This document shows positions 36,873-50,800 of a DNA stretch of 64,000 bases, piece after piece (position 1 is the first letter of the stretch; the number at the start of each line of letters is the position of its first letter). The position numbers were made by a program, and so were the translations under genes. Under the pieces are notes generated by a model that worked only from the letters and a program-made list of their open reading frames with translations, ran no database searches and was not told the DNA's origin. Origin of the DNA: Rallus limicola (lineage: Eukaryota; Chordata; Aves; Gruiformes; Rallidae); contig JAKCOZ010000001.1 of NCBI GenBank assembly GCA_022605955.1, positions 72,732,520-72,796,519 on the forward strand. The letters are read 5' to 3'.

Positions 36873-39800
36873 CATTCTAGCTCCTTCTGAATATCATTAG
36901 ACCTGTCAGGGCCATTTCTCCTCTCTGCTTCTACAGCCTTATGCTCTCTTGGCCCATTGTGTTTAAACAAACCAAAGAAAAAATGGGAACTAAAATGAGC
37001 ATCCAAGCAAAGATACTTCTATGTATTTGCCACAGGTCTCATATTAATTAGTTTCTGGCGGATGCTGCAGCTGCTACCTAAAAGATCAATCACCTGACTT
37101 TCATTAGATTTGACAATTATACATGCTTCTAGATGCAGAATCTGTGAGATTAGTTTCTTTAGAAGTGAAACATCACGCATCGATGCAACCTTAGGACAAT
37201 AGCCCTAGTTGGCATTTGCAGGAGGCTAAGAGAAGAACGTTTCATATTTGGGTGAGTGAGTATATTTGGAAAAGAAAAAATTAAAGAAAAAAATGTTAAA
37301 TCTTGTAAAGTGAAAATACAAAAATCTGAGTTAGTACTTCTGGCATAATAGAGCAAAAGGTACTACAGTGAGATCAGACTCAGAAATCCAGATTCCTTGC
37401 TTTGGAAAATAATTCTGTAATTATTTTTTGTGTGTGTTTGTTTTGGGGGAGGGGGCTTTGTTTGTTTTCTTGCTTCTCTGAAATGCAATAAAACCTTTTT
37501 GAAAAGCTGTTAATAAACTGTGGTGGGCAGATTTCTGAAGCAGAGTTATCTTCTAAAGCCTACTGAAATAAAAAGAAAGCCCTTGTGTATTTATCTGGTC
37601 CAGCATAAATATAGGTCTGTTCTTCCTTTATTTGGAGACCATCCCATATAATTAACTGACTTGGGCAGTCCAGTCCCTTGGGTGCTCAGTCCAAATGGGA
37701 TTAGTTTTCTTCCCACAAAATAACATACACTATGTTGAAAACCATTAGAAAGAGTACAAAACGGTCCAGGACATGCAACAAAGTCAGCTTGGAACATCTT
37801 CATTTACACCCCCCTTCCTGCAATCCTCTTCCTTGCAGAATTACTATCGAAATGCATGAGAGTGATAAAGGATGGCATGACTTGGCTTCCTGAGCATTGA
37901 CTGAGTTGGATCGTATTTCCAGAAGGAAACTTTCAAAGCTTCTAACCTTTATTCAGCAAATGAGTTCTGGGTAATAATAAGGTTTGCAGAGAAAACAAAC
38001 TATTTATTTCGTGAAAAAAGCTATAATTTACTCTGGGGTATTTTTTTAATATCCTTTCCAAAAAATCAACCATTTCAAATTTCTGTCTGCAGAAAAATGC
38101 AAGCTCTAATCAGTCACTTGCCAACAGCTGGAAGAGGCATTATAGTCAGACGAAAACTGAAAAAGAAGGAAACTCTCTTCTTCAGCTCCGTACAGAATAA
38201 CCCAGGACTTCATGATAAGCAGGTCTTACATTCCGAGGACACTTATACTGGAAAGTACACATTTCTGTACAGTGCTTGGGGTTTGAAGAGGTGGTATTTT
38301 CTAGCAGAAAAAACAATGTTTTAACTTAACTAGCCAGCTCTGTTAGCATCTGCAGTAGTTCTGTCTTGATCTCTTTACTTAAGAACATCCCCAGCTGGAA
38401 CAGGTATGTGCTCGCACTCCTTAGCACAATTGGTACTTTGTAAACACAGACCTTGGTGAGAAATTAGGGTATTTGGAATTTGATCCATTATTTAATCAAT
38501 CTCTACACAACCTTGTGGGAAGCTACATGTGGTTTTCTTTTTCTATTGGTGAGTTGTTCATTTTGCCATTTTAAAGCTCAGCTCTGGTCCTAGAGAAGCC
38601 CATGGGTGTCTGTAATTCTCTCCATGACCATGCAATCTCACTGGTGCTCTTTCATGCAGCTCAGAGGGCATGGAATGCTGTCACAGGGTAGCTGAGCTTG
38701 CTTAGATGAGATGAACTAAGGTGTAATGAGCTAACAGCAGAAAAAATCACAGGCTGGATTTATGGTGGATTTCATGAAGAAACATTAAAAATGCACAGAG
38801 TCTTAAAGGGATTAGTACCCAAGTGTGCTCACTAAGTGAAGTCTCAACAACAGCCCTAGAGAGGAGGCTGAATGTATTTAGGCAGTGACTGAAGGGTGCA
38901 ACTCCCCTTTATTAACTTGCTCTGGGTTTGAGCCACAGATCGAGATCTGAAAAGCCATTACTAATAGCTTAAGTTATTCAGTCCTTCTGGGGGTATTTGT
39001 GATTTTTTTTTGTAGTCAGATTTGTTGCTTAAGTATTGAGCATCTGTACTTTGGCTTTTCCAATGTCTCTAGATCAAATCTCTCCTGACCTTCAGATGCC
39101 TGTTTAACAGTTTGGCAGAAGAATTTCCACTGATAAAAAGGGAGAGAGATGCAATCTTTAAACAGGCAGGTATTTCAGTAGGGATTGTATTCCAAGAAAA
39201 TGCAAAAAATCCCCAACCCTATAAACAATTCAGGTGCAGCAGTCCCCATTCCCCAGGTAGTTACTTCTTAAATATGCCAGGAGGTGCATTAATAAAGGTT
39301 TTATGCGCTTTGAAAAAGTAATTGGTCCAAACCATAAATAAAATTCAGCCTGAGGTTGGGGAAAGGACAGGATCTAGAGGCCTTCCAGCACCTTAGCTCC
39401 TACCATTTCAGTCTTCAACCTCTGCCCATCATGCTCCCACTCCCTTCTGCAAAGCCAACATGAAAAATACTGAACAGCACTGAAGCAACCAGAATGCATC
39501 AATAGCCATGTTTTAAAGCAATTATCTGACAAACACTCTTCCAAGACTTACCTTTACAGAAGAGGACAAAGTTAATGCATCTTGGCCAATTTTTGTGGTG
39601 CTCTGTGAAAATCCCATGTCTCAGTCTGTTATTTCCCTTTGACTTCATTATTGGTTTGATTAACCAAGGACATAGAAACTGCCCCATTACTCCTTAAAGC
39701 GCAGCATAATTATTAAATCCAAATTCAAAACCTCTTTCATGGTCTTAGTTTGCTCTCCTCAGCTGTCATCATTGTAGCTTTTGTGATCATGCAAAATAAA

Positions 39801-42800
39801 AAAGAAGGAAAGCCTGCTGAAAGAGCAATGGAAAGAAAATTAACCCAAGCTCTAGTTCCTCAAAATGTGTCAGTGATGAGTTTCAGTATGGGAAAGTAAC
39901 CAGATTTTCCTAGCCCAAATTAAAAAGATTTTTAAAGGTATGATGTGTATCTGCCTACCTGGGTTTTTTTAGGAGTGAGCCATAACGAAGACTAGGATTT
40001 GAGGGAGGATATTTTGACTGATTGATCTGAAGAAAGCATTATGATGATAATGGAGGCGTTAGGGAAAGGTATAGAAAATAAAGAAAAAAGATATTAGAAT
40101 AACAGCTGGATAAAAGTGTTTCTGGCAGAGAATATCTACAGAGAGAAGAAAGAACATTAAAACAGACCTGAAACAAACATCTGGTAAAGGAGAATGACCT
40201 AGAGGAGACTATACAAATGAGGAAGAACTAGCCTAATTAGATAGATACGTAGATAGATTACATTAAATAGAAGCAAATATGGATTTGCCATCAGTCTCTG
40301 CTTCTCACTGAAGTGTTTTGTCTACTTACATGGTACTATTTGAAGTTGTCTTTGTTGTGTGTGTGATGTTTAACATTGTAGGATTCCATTGGCAATCGCA
40401 GCTGCTATGTGCAGCTGTGATATAAATGGCAGAAGGTATAAAACTGGCAGAGGGTTTAGGAGATGTACAAGGGAAAGGGAGATCAGACAGAGGTGGGAAG
40501 GAGGATGCTTGCGGAAGGCAGCATGCTCAGGGAGCTTGCAAAATGCCATGAAAATAAAACTTCTGAGATCTCCTCAGCTGTAGTCATAGGGGAGTACAAC
40601 AGCAATGGTATGAGGCAAGACAAATGTGTGATTCCCATTAATATTACCAAAACACATGCAACTAAGTCCCCCACTGAGAGCTCCAGCAGCTGGATCTGAC
40701 AACGTGGAAAATTTACTCCCTCTGTTTTCATGTACTTCTGTTAGGTTGACCTGCTAGAAATTTCTAATTGAAACATCATCCCTGTAAGTAGATGGAGCGC
40801 TTGTGGGCACAAATGTCAGATGTGTTATTATTCATGCCAAATCACTGCAGGAGATAAGTCATTGTAAGCAAAGGAATTACAGCAGGGAGGAATTATCCCT
40901 GCAGTAGTTAAAATGTCTACTTATACAACTGTATCAGGTAGCCAAGCATTAGGTGAAATTTTGTAAGTGCTGGTGATGGTGACATTACAGTGAGGAATGA
41001 AAGGAACAATACAGGCAATTGAACTGTGCCTATGGCCACAGTCATAGTATCGTTAACTAAAGTACAGTGGGATTGTCCTCTGCTTTAAAAAAGAGTAAAA
41101 ATAAATTATAGAGGGGACCATTTCCTGTTGTAGTTGTCAAACCAGCTACAGTAAATAGAACAACATCAATATGTGCTTTATGAAGATATGAGCATTTATT
41201 TTTTCTTGCAGAAATTTGGCTAGGTCAAGGGTTTTCATTCTTGGGAAAATGACATCACGGTAGTAGCTCTGAGAAGGATATAGGTTCCATAATCTGTTAT
41301 AGTGAAAAGGACATCTTCAAAACAAGAGAAAATAAAGTCCTTCTCACCTTTATCTGTTCACTACCCAAGCGAAAAATATGGGGAACATTTGAGCTGGTTG
41401 CATCACAGTCAAACAGCCGCCAGTAATGCCCCCACATGCCTCATCGTAAAGATTAGTTGTAGAACTGATAGGTTTAGTGGCAATCCCTAAGATAAATTCT
41501 TCTGAAAAGATGGAATACCCCTTTCCTCCTTTTGGAGCTTCCATATGTAGCTGCCCTCTGAACTGAGACAGCTCTTTTTTCAAGGCATGTCACAAGAGAA
41601 GTACCTGGAACGACAGTGTGTTGCTCAACCTTGTGAAGGGAATTGAAAAGAATCAGAGATGTACCCCCTCTAAAGTAATCTGATTTCTCAGTGTCAGAGC
41701 AGACTGGAGGTGCCCTCATGGCTGGAGAAAAGACTAATCCCTCCCCAGTTGTCACTCTGGGGAGGCTCTTATGTGGGTAGTGCCTAACAGAACAGCTAAA
41801 TGGGCATCACAGCTCCATCCTACCCGTGATACAACTCGCACAGCTCTTTGCTGTGTTGTGGACACTGACTGGAACCAGCTACCCTGGGCTGACAGTGACT
41901 TTGGGGCTGGAGGCCCTGGGCCCCCAGTTTTTCGATGCTATTGGGTGGATTTGCACAGATGACTTCAGTGTCTGGTAGTGATCAGGTCATTTGCATAAGC
42001 AGATTAAGTTACCATTGAGGTTTGCCAGGAGAAAGTGAAAATTTAAATTCAGGTGAAGTGCTTAATATAAATCAGAACAATAGCTTCAGCTTATAATTTT
42101 CATACAGCCTTTGGAAGCATGGAAAATGTCACCCTCCAGCAACAATTTTTTTTTCCAGAAGCACTTTGCAGAGATAATACTTTAACGATTCTCATCTTGT
42201 TGGCCATGGACCCAGAGGAGAAATACTTATTTGCTTATTCAGACTGATTACAAAGTGAACTAAATGGAATAAAAAAAGATCGATTCCTGAGCAGGAAATA
42301 TTGGCAGCTTGCCCACATTCAGCTGTTCATTGCAACCTTTATTTTACCTTGTGCAGAAAGAAATATGTAGCCTGTGTGAGAGTCCACTGAAGATGCCAGT
42401 CTTGAAAAACAAATGTCCCAATTATGCAGTCAGCAGCAAGGACATCACAGACTATTTTAGTAATCAGGATAGTTACTCGGAAGTGAAAGAAAATGAGAGT
42501 TGGGGAGAGAAGGGAGGGAAGAAATGTGGAAAATAGGAAGTGGGATAAATTGTGCAAAAATATGTAAGCAAAAAGAGGTCATCCAAAATGACGGATGTGA
42601 GAGAAGGGCAGAAACTCAAGCCAGACCCAACAGTTCTGCAAGCTCACTTTTCAGAAGTGAGTGGGTGGTTGGACATGGGAGAGGTGTTGCAGCATGAAAG
42701 CTGGATAGCAGCTTCAGAAAAAGAGGTGATGGGCTGTTAAGAGTTTTCTAGATTTATCAGCCACTTCAGAGTAGTGTCTGTACATTATGTATTGTTGTAA

Positions 42801-44738
42801 AGCAGTTTTGATAATGTGCTAGTGGTACTGCCACAGGTATTAATACCAAACACTTACCAAAGGATTATATAAATTATTCTAAGTGACCACTGCCATGTAG
42901 ACTGAACTATTGATAGCCCTAAAATAAGGACATGTAGAGCAAACTCTTGCAAGAGGATAGGGGAGGTTTTGAGAATGCAGGCACAGGATGAAGTCAGCAG
43001 CCCCAGGGCTATAAATAGACATTTTGAGTAGCTGATTACTCATCACTGAAGGAGTACAACTATGAGAGGGACCAGTTTTAGGGCCTAAGATAATAAATAA
43101 CAAGAAGGTATGCACAGCTAGACTGTGTTAATGAAGACATTAGTTATGCTATGAGGATGTTACATCTCAAAGGCTGTGGAAGGAGAACGGGAACTTTGTG
43201 ATGAATAATGGTATATACATCCTATAGCTAAAACATAAATAAAACATATTATGTATCCCCATAACTGATTATTTTGAACAAATAAATCTTTTGAAGTGTA
43301 TAAAGACTGCAACTGAAACCCCTAGTTGTGCATGCACTGATGCTTCACAATTAGGTATGCAGGAATGATCACTGTCACCCTGCAGCACTATGAATGTAAC
43401 TATTATCTTACTACTGCTGAAGGGAATCCCACCTCTAATGTTTGCATTTGCCCAAGTAACCAAAGGTGTGGCTGCAATTTGGATGCAGCAATAGGAACTA
43501 GTGATGAAGGGAATGAAGGGGAGGCCTTACAGGTACTGGTGATGAGCTGATTCATAGAGGACATTTGTTTTTTTGGATGAGGAAGTGATCTGGGGATGCA
43601 ACAGTCCCTGAACTTCTGCCACCCATCAGGCTGGGCTGGAGGAGCGAGGAACCTAGGCTCGGTGGCCTGGTAGAGCCTTGAAATGAAGCCAGTCACTTGC
43701 TGTGTCGGTAACGGAGCTCTGCCTGTGGGCTTGCCGGCACGGATAAGCTAACATGGACTCAGCTGGGCTGTGAATTTGCTTATAAGCTCATTTTAATCTG
43801 AGCTAGCTTCCACGGTGGACTCTGAAACTGTATTCAAATGCTTAGAGGTGTTCAGAGTGTAACATAGGGATTTAATAGGTAGAAAATTGGAAAACAAACA
43901 GGAGAAGTTATTTCAAAGTTAGTATACTTGTGGTGGGTCATATTTCTTAGATTTCTGTTTTGTCGGTTATAATCGCATCAGCCCCAGTTACTGCAGGATA
44001 ATGTAAAGCCTACCCAACCAATCTTTCTTCAGGACCCCCAGAGGCATAAACACCACATTCCTCCCAAAGCAGAGCAGAGCAGAACTCAGTATTTTAATTT
44101 GAGGCAGCAGTAAAATTTTCAAAGGAAATTGCAAAGGGGAAAAAGCACATTTCAGCTCCATAGTACAACCTCCTCTGCCCAATTTCAACAAAGGAATCTG
44201 GATTCTTTGTTTCCAGTTACCATTTTTTGATTCACATATCTGAGCAGTAGCAGTGACATACCCTGGTTTCTGCTCCATTTTCTATAAGAAAAGAGGGAAA
44301 GTGGGAAAGGGATTCTTGGAAACTGAAGAAAGCCTCATTTTTTGGAGTACTGATATTAAATTTCTCCCTGTAAAAAGACATTTAGATGCTGTTTTGTTCA
44401 ACATGACTCTAATTCTAACAGACAATTCATTATTTTAGTCACAAGCTTCTTACTATCCTTGATATTGCTAACATTCTTAGCAGGTCCGCTCTGGCCTGGG
44501 GACAGTGTATCTAGTTCCCCAAATCTTTTATGTTTCAGTGCATTAGTGAACAATGACCTCCCTCCATCCAGGAAAGGCCTCTCTCTCCCCTCCAGAAAGA
44601 GGATTAATCCCCCTTTCATTGACAGTGGTCACCCCCAAGTTCTGTCTCAGCCCGGAGTGGTCTTTCAGCTCCACATCTGCAAGGCCAGAAAGCTTCTACG
44701 TGCCACCACACTGCGCTTAAATCACAGCTTCCTTCACC

Positions 44739-44771
44739 ATATATATATACATACACATATATATATATATG
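44739..44771. repeat. TA/CA microsatellite
   Basis: Two TA runs separated by a short ACATACACA segment. Confidence 0.85.
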
Positions 44772-47700
44772 ATTTCAGATTTATTGCATGGCTCACAGCA
44801 AGGCAGCACAGGGACCTAGAGATGACCAGCCATGCACCAAAGTAACTGTGACAGACAGCTGTCTTATGGTTTAGTGACATACCATGGATTTTAGCATATA
44901 TTTTCATCAGACAAAAACATATCTATTATCTTGTATTATTCCTGTCTGAATGCCTAATTTCAGCCCTGTGCTTGTACAAACCTTCCTTCTCGACTAACTT
45001 GTGTCGGACTAATGCCACTGATTGATACCATTAACAAATGAGCCAGATAAGGATCAGGACAGCTGAATTATTCCACCTGGCATCCAAAGGCATAAGCACA
45101 CATATAACGTGCTGCTGATTGCTCAAGACTCTGCACAGCATCATTGCTTCCCAAGCTACCTGTCTCTGGGAAGTGTCTCTCTCAGAAAACAGGAGCTCGG
45201 CTAATGAGATCAGATGTGAATGACAATCAATTTTCTGCCACTTGAGCCCACCGGCAGAAATTGTGTGAGCTGGGCTTTTGCGAACACATTGTCTTGCCGT
45301 GGCTACTCCCTACACTAAAACTTACTGATTTTCTGAGATACCTTAGAAATATTCTCTGGCTGCCCACGCAGCAGATTTCTGCATTGGCAGTGAGCTTCAT
45401 TGTTTGTGCTCTGAGGCATCCAGCGAGTGTCAGAGAAGTTGAGGAAATTTCTACTTCACGTCTACGTGTCTCCTGCAGAGAAAGAAATGCTTCTCAGAGA
45501 GGCAAAGATTTTATCAGCAAAATCCATTGAGCAGTTAAGGAATTCCTCCTTCCTTTCTGTGTGATGCCTAGGCAAAACAGTAGCCTAATTTCATAGAGAC
45601 ACTGTTTTGTCATTTTTTGCAAAAAAATGTTGAAAAGAGTCTGAGTATGTAATTGTGTATTGATCTAATGCTTAGGACTCCTGGGTTCAGTTCTCAAGTA
45701 GGCAATTGCTGGGTGGCTGTGGCCTTCCCTCTGTCTGCGCAGCAGAGGTGAAGCAGGGTTAGTGGTATAGACCTGCTTTGCAATCTAGAGTCAAGATCCA
45801 TTACAGAAGGATCAGGTGTTATTCTCTTCAAAGCTGTAGTTAATAGCAACATCTTATTTTTTTTTCCCAGAAAGATAAAGTTGAATTTGGGAGGTTAATT
45901 TAGCAGGTGGAAGCTTCTTTTGATAGAATCAGGGTGAGAGCTTTTCAGTCCTAGCTCCCTTCCCTTTTTCCAGCTCCTTCTTACAGAGGACTGTGTAAAT
46001 TAACTAGGTGTAGTATCGATCTGGTAAGACACGGAATAAAACCTTAACAAAATAATCAGGTAGAGAGAAAAGAAGGGAAAAAAGGAGAAACTTTTAAGTG
46101 CTTGTTATATTTGTAATGTTTTACAGAGTTCAGTCTTTAGTAGCCCAAAGGATAGTCTCATTCTTAGTTCTCTTGCATGATTTTCAATGTCTCGGAAAGG
46201 ATTAATACTTTTGAAATACATCAGTCACCAAAATACCCTTTTTAACTAAAGTCAGACCAAGGTAAGAAGAAAACAAAGTACATGCAGAAAGCAGACAAGA
46301 CAGTTTGCAAATGCTTCTGAAAACAAAGGAACCGACAGCCAAGCACACTGGGGTTCATCTTACCCAACTTTAGCATCCACCCAAGGGGACCTATGAGCTT
46401 GCTCACTTAGCCCCCACCATGATAATGGAGAGCTAATCTACAAGGCGTGTACAGAGGATGTCCAACATAGTCACTCCCAGCTGACTTTGTCCATAGAAAG
46501 ACACATGTCCATCAGGATGCAGCTCACTTAATTTAGAAGTCAACAAAAGAGATAAATTGTGCCCTAGAAATGCTAACTTCTATTTGGTGACCAGGACCAG
46601 AACTTGGTGAACCTTCCAGATAGGGACATTTCTGTCAAAGAAAATGATGTTGGGTCAGATAACAACAACAAGGCCTTCCCTTCGAACAACACAGTGAAGC
46701 CTCTTTACACTTCATCCTTCATAGTTCATTCACTCCTGAGAAGAACATACAACCATATCTCTTACAGGTAATTACTTATAGATGAGACATTACCATAGGA
46801 AGATGTAACCACTCATTAAGGGCAAAATGAAGTCCTCTGCCATGTCTTTAACAAATATTGTGATGGGAACTTCTTGTGTCATGTAGTCTAAATGATGCCT
46901 CATGCCACAAGAGTACTCCTAGTTATAAATCCTGCAAAGAACAAATTGCTCTGTAAACAGACATCGGCGCAAGGTCACAGCCCCCCCACCCCAAAAGAGG
47001 TGTTTCATGATGGCAGGTTGCTAAATCATTAGGCATATGTAGTTCCACCTGACTGCTAATGAGGATTTATAGCTAACAAATCCTTTCTACTCTTTTTGAA
47101 GCGGTCAATTTGACAAAGAAAGTGGACAAGCAGTGCTCACCCCATCATCCTTGGTAAAACTGTTTGATAAATATAATCTACCTCCTCCTGCCTGTGAAGT
47201 TGTTGAAAAGAGTCCAAGTTTGTCTACAACAGCAGCTGTCCTTGTGTTGTGGTTATTCCTGAAGAATATCTGCTGACAACAAGGGAGAAGCAATAAATGT
47301 GGTACAATAAGCACAGGTTTTAACTGTGTGTTATTGAAGCAGCTACAGTGAAGCAGGGATAATTAGCTGAGATGGTTGCAGTGGTGAAGGAAAGGGGGGG
47401 ATGCAGCACACAAATCTGTAGGAAATCTGACTTCACTGGTTCTGTTGCTCTTTTGCACGTCTATTTTAATCTGCAGACCATCAAGTGAAGGAGTGGTGTC
47501 ACTAAGGTCAGAAATAATTAAATTCATTTAGTAGCCCTGGCAGTGCTGCTGCATCTGCACTCATTTCCTTTTGCTGAAAATTAACTCTTTGCAGACAAAG
47601 AGTTGCTAAAACACTTCCTAGAAGAGACTTTCTCTTAGCCACATTGTTATAAAATAATCCTTTAGATCAAGAAGCATTTCTTACACCTCTTTCCCGACTA

Positions 47701-47779
47701 GCATAAATCCCTGAAGAATTTTCCTTACTTTTCTGTGAGTGGAAATAAGTAGTTGATGGCATGATTCTTACCATACATT

Positions 47780-47806
47780 AAAAAAAAGAAAAAAAAAAAA
47801 GAAAAG
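47780..47806. repeat. A-rich low-complexity run
   Basis: Almost pure A with single G interruptions. No retroposed body is recognised next to it. Confidence 0.8.
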
Positions 47807-50800
47807 TCTTGCGCATAAGGCATGATAAAAGGAGATTGCATTGTTGTGTTTCAGGTCCTAATTTGCTTCAGAGTTAATATTGAGTTCTTCTTTTAGTACA
47901 GTGTCTGCACATTCAATTTCATATTGGAATTATATACCATTTCTGGATGTGTATGAAATTAAATTTTGTTTCTGTTATGAATTTATTTAAAAATGAGATA
48001 GTCAGGATGCACTACAGGGCTGTGATCGGTCTCAGGCTTGCACTAAATTATTTGTGCTCCAGGGGCAAAGGAACATAACTTTAGCTTTCAAGAGATTTCT
48101 TACATGACTGCACAATGAAACTTTTAATTAGCCCCTTGCAAATCCACTGGTTTGAAAAGTCTGGGGAGAACTTATTATGCGGAACTCTGTCCAGGTCTTT
48201 CACTTTTCCAGGTCAAAGCAAATATTCCAGTCCAGTACCTCATCAATTCATAGCATGCCCTGTCTTGTCTAATGATCTGGACATGCAGAAATCTGACTCT
48301 ACCAGAACACAGCACAGAGGAAGAGTGGAAAATTAGTGGCAGATTCCTTTTGCAAAGACATTAAAGATGACCCAAAGGCAATGATTTCATAAAAGACACG
48401 GAAGCCAGGTGGAAGCCAAGCCTTCATAGGAACAGCATAAAGTCCCCAAATCCTACAACTGGCAATGTTTGTCTGTCCAAGGTAGCCTCAGGAAAGGTGG
48501 TACATCTCTAACTGAGTCATTAGGAGGGAGAGTGAAAGATCTCATCTGAGAAAGTAATTGATGTATCAAAAATGCTGAGAGCATAACTTTCTCTAGGTGA
48601 AAACAAGCACTGCCCGTGCCCATACCCTTTGAGTACTTCTATTGAGAAGATTAAAAGTCTCGTAATAAGCTTTGCATTAGCTGTTTTGCTGAAAGAAATG
48701 AGAGGAGACATGGGGGGGGGGTGGGTTGGGAGGCCAAGCACCTAAATTAATTTGAAAAAAAAAAGTGGCTTTCTTTCAGGAGTTGCTCTGCTGTTTCTTG
48801 ACACAATATGATATCACCATGTTATTCCTGGCTTCTGAAGCAAATAGAAACACTCTCTGCTTGTATTAATTGCTGCAGATTCTTAAAAGAAACAATATTC
48901 TATTCCAGAAGTTAAGAAGTCATTAGGATATGAGAAAACCCTGCATTAAACCTGCAGATTAAACATCAGTTCTGGATTAAATTAATTTATGGACATAAAA
49001 AAAGGGCTTTAATTTTGACATGAAAGCATGAAGTAAAGTTTCCCCTGTTGCTGCATGAATAAAACCGAACTTGAACAGGAAGAAAACAATGCAAGAAAGC
49101 AATATAGGCTTGAACCTAGCTTGAACCCCAGAAAATCTGAATTCTGGGCCTCTATGTACCATGCCATTGCTACAGGATTTTGGGTAAGACTCTAGAGTGG
49201 GATATCTACATAGATTTTGGTGAAGAAGTCCTATTTTAGGCACCAGTGTGCCTCCAATTCATAGCACAGACTTTTCATCAGTGTTTCCTGGGCATGTAAA
49301 TGTCTGCCTCCAGACGTGCCTGACTATCCCCTCAGTAGGCTTTTGCATTTCCCACTCCATCTGCTGCACATGTTTAGTAAAGCTTTACTAGAGACTAAAG
49401 CTATACTCTCTAGTCTCTGATTCCCCACCTGACAATGTATTTTTATACTGGGATTTGTATTTTTGGGGACATCAGAGTTGTTGTACATGTTCCATGCATG
49501 TTCCCAGAAGGGATGGCACTATCGAGTCAATCATGTTGCCTCTGGCTAAGCAGATAAGTAGTTGTGGTCTGGAAGATAAGGGGATCATCACCTGTTTATA
49601 AGATGAGTAATCAGAAGAGACATGAAAGAAGGAGAAAAACTATCCTTTCCACACACCAGAAGGTGGATTTGTAGGACAAGAAGCAATAATGATTGCCTTG
49701 GAAATCCCACTACTTGTTTTTATTCTGGAACTGGAATAAGTGAAGTATCAGGACATGTGGGAGATACCACAATGATGAGAACAAAATAGACTATTTCTGT
49801 CTTTTCCACACTGCTGTTCCTGGGTGGAGAGTCTTCTCAGTGTTGTTGAAAACTTTAGATGTTTACACTTCTGTTCTTCACCACCACCCAAAAATAATCC
49901 TCTGCTGTGGAAACCATCTGTCTTGTTAGGAGGATGGAAACACCGACCTGATTCCGTGGAGACAGAGACACCAAGTTTTTCTAGATGAATGTATTACATT
50001 TCGTGCCTTTGGAGGGAAACACACAATAAATCTATGAACTACCTGCTTTGTTAAGGCAGATTTTAAAACCATTAATGTAAGATGAAAATTGATGATTCCA
50101 TGGAAGGAGGAATCATTCTTAACCTGTTCAAACTGGCATTTCATTTAATATCTACATTTCTGCCCAGAAGAGCCACATCACTTGTCTCCAACAGTCAAGC
50201 CAATTATCTTCTGAAGTCCCAGAGGTGTCCACTTTTTAAAACATACATTTTCTTGGCTGGCACCACCCAGTACCATGAACTGACTGATTTAACAGTGTAG
50301 GTTCTTCTCCCGTGAAAATACATTATAATTTTAGATATACAACACAGGCAGGACTGAAATGGATGAGCATATGTTTCTTTGAAGGCTGTTTGCTAACAGT
50401 AATTGCTTTAACTTCCAAGAAATTTCCTTTAGCACTTATCTCATGGAGCTACATGGAAAGTGAAAAACAACTTTCACAGATAAGTCTTTCAAAAAAAACC
50501 TATGAAATTCATCAAGTAAATTATTCAGTGGTTCAACCAATTTGAACTATTGGGTTCAAAGCTGATGGCAAGGAAATCTTGCTGCAATTTATCACACTTG
50601 GAAGACAGATAAGATGGATCAGGGTTAAAACAGAGAAGCCCCAGTCAAATCAAAGCTAATTTTAATGAACACTGTACTTCCCTTGTGGATCCAAGTTTTC
50701 TAATGTTCAGGCCTGACTTCAGTACTCCAGCCATGGAATTTTCCCTGAACAAGGATGCAGGCTCAAGTCTGAAGCACATGGTGTGTCTGTCCTCCTTTTC

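Larger units (their letters stand above)
36873..47999. other. Gene-free stretch, left part
   Basis: AT-rich non-coding DNA. I see no exon with splice sites and conserved motifs, no CR1 tail and no RNA gene. A TA-rich microsatellite lies at 44739-44771 and an A-rich run near 47780-47806. Confidence 0.55.
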
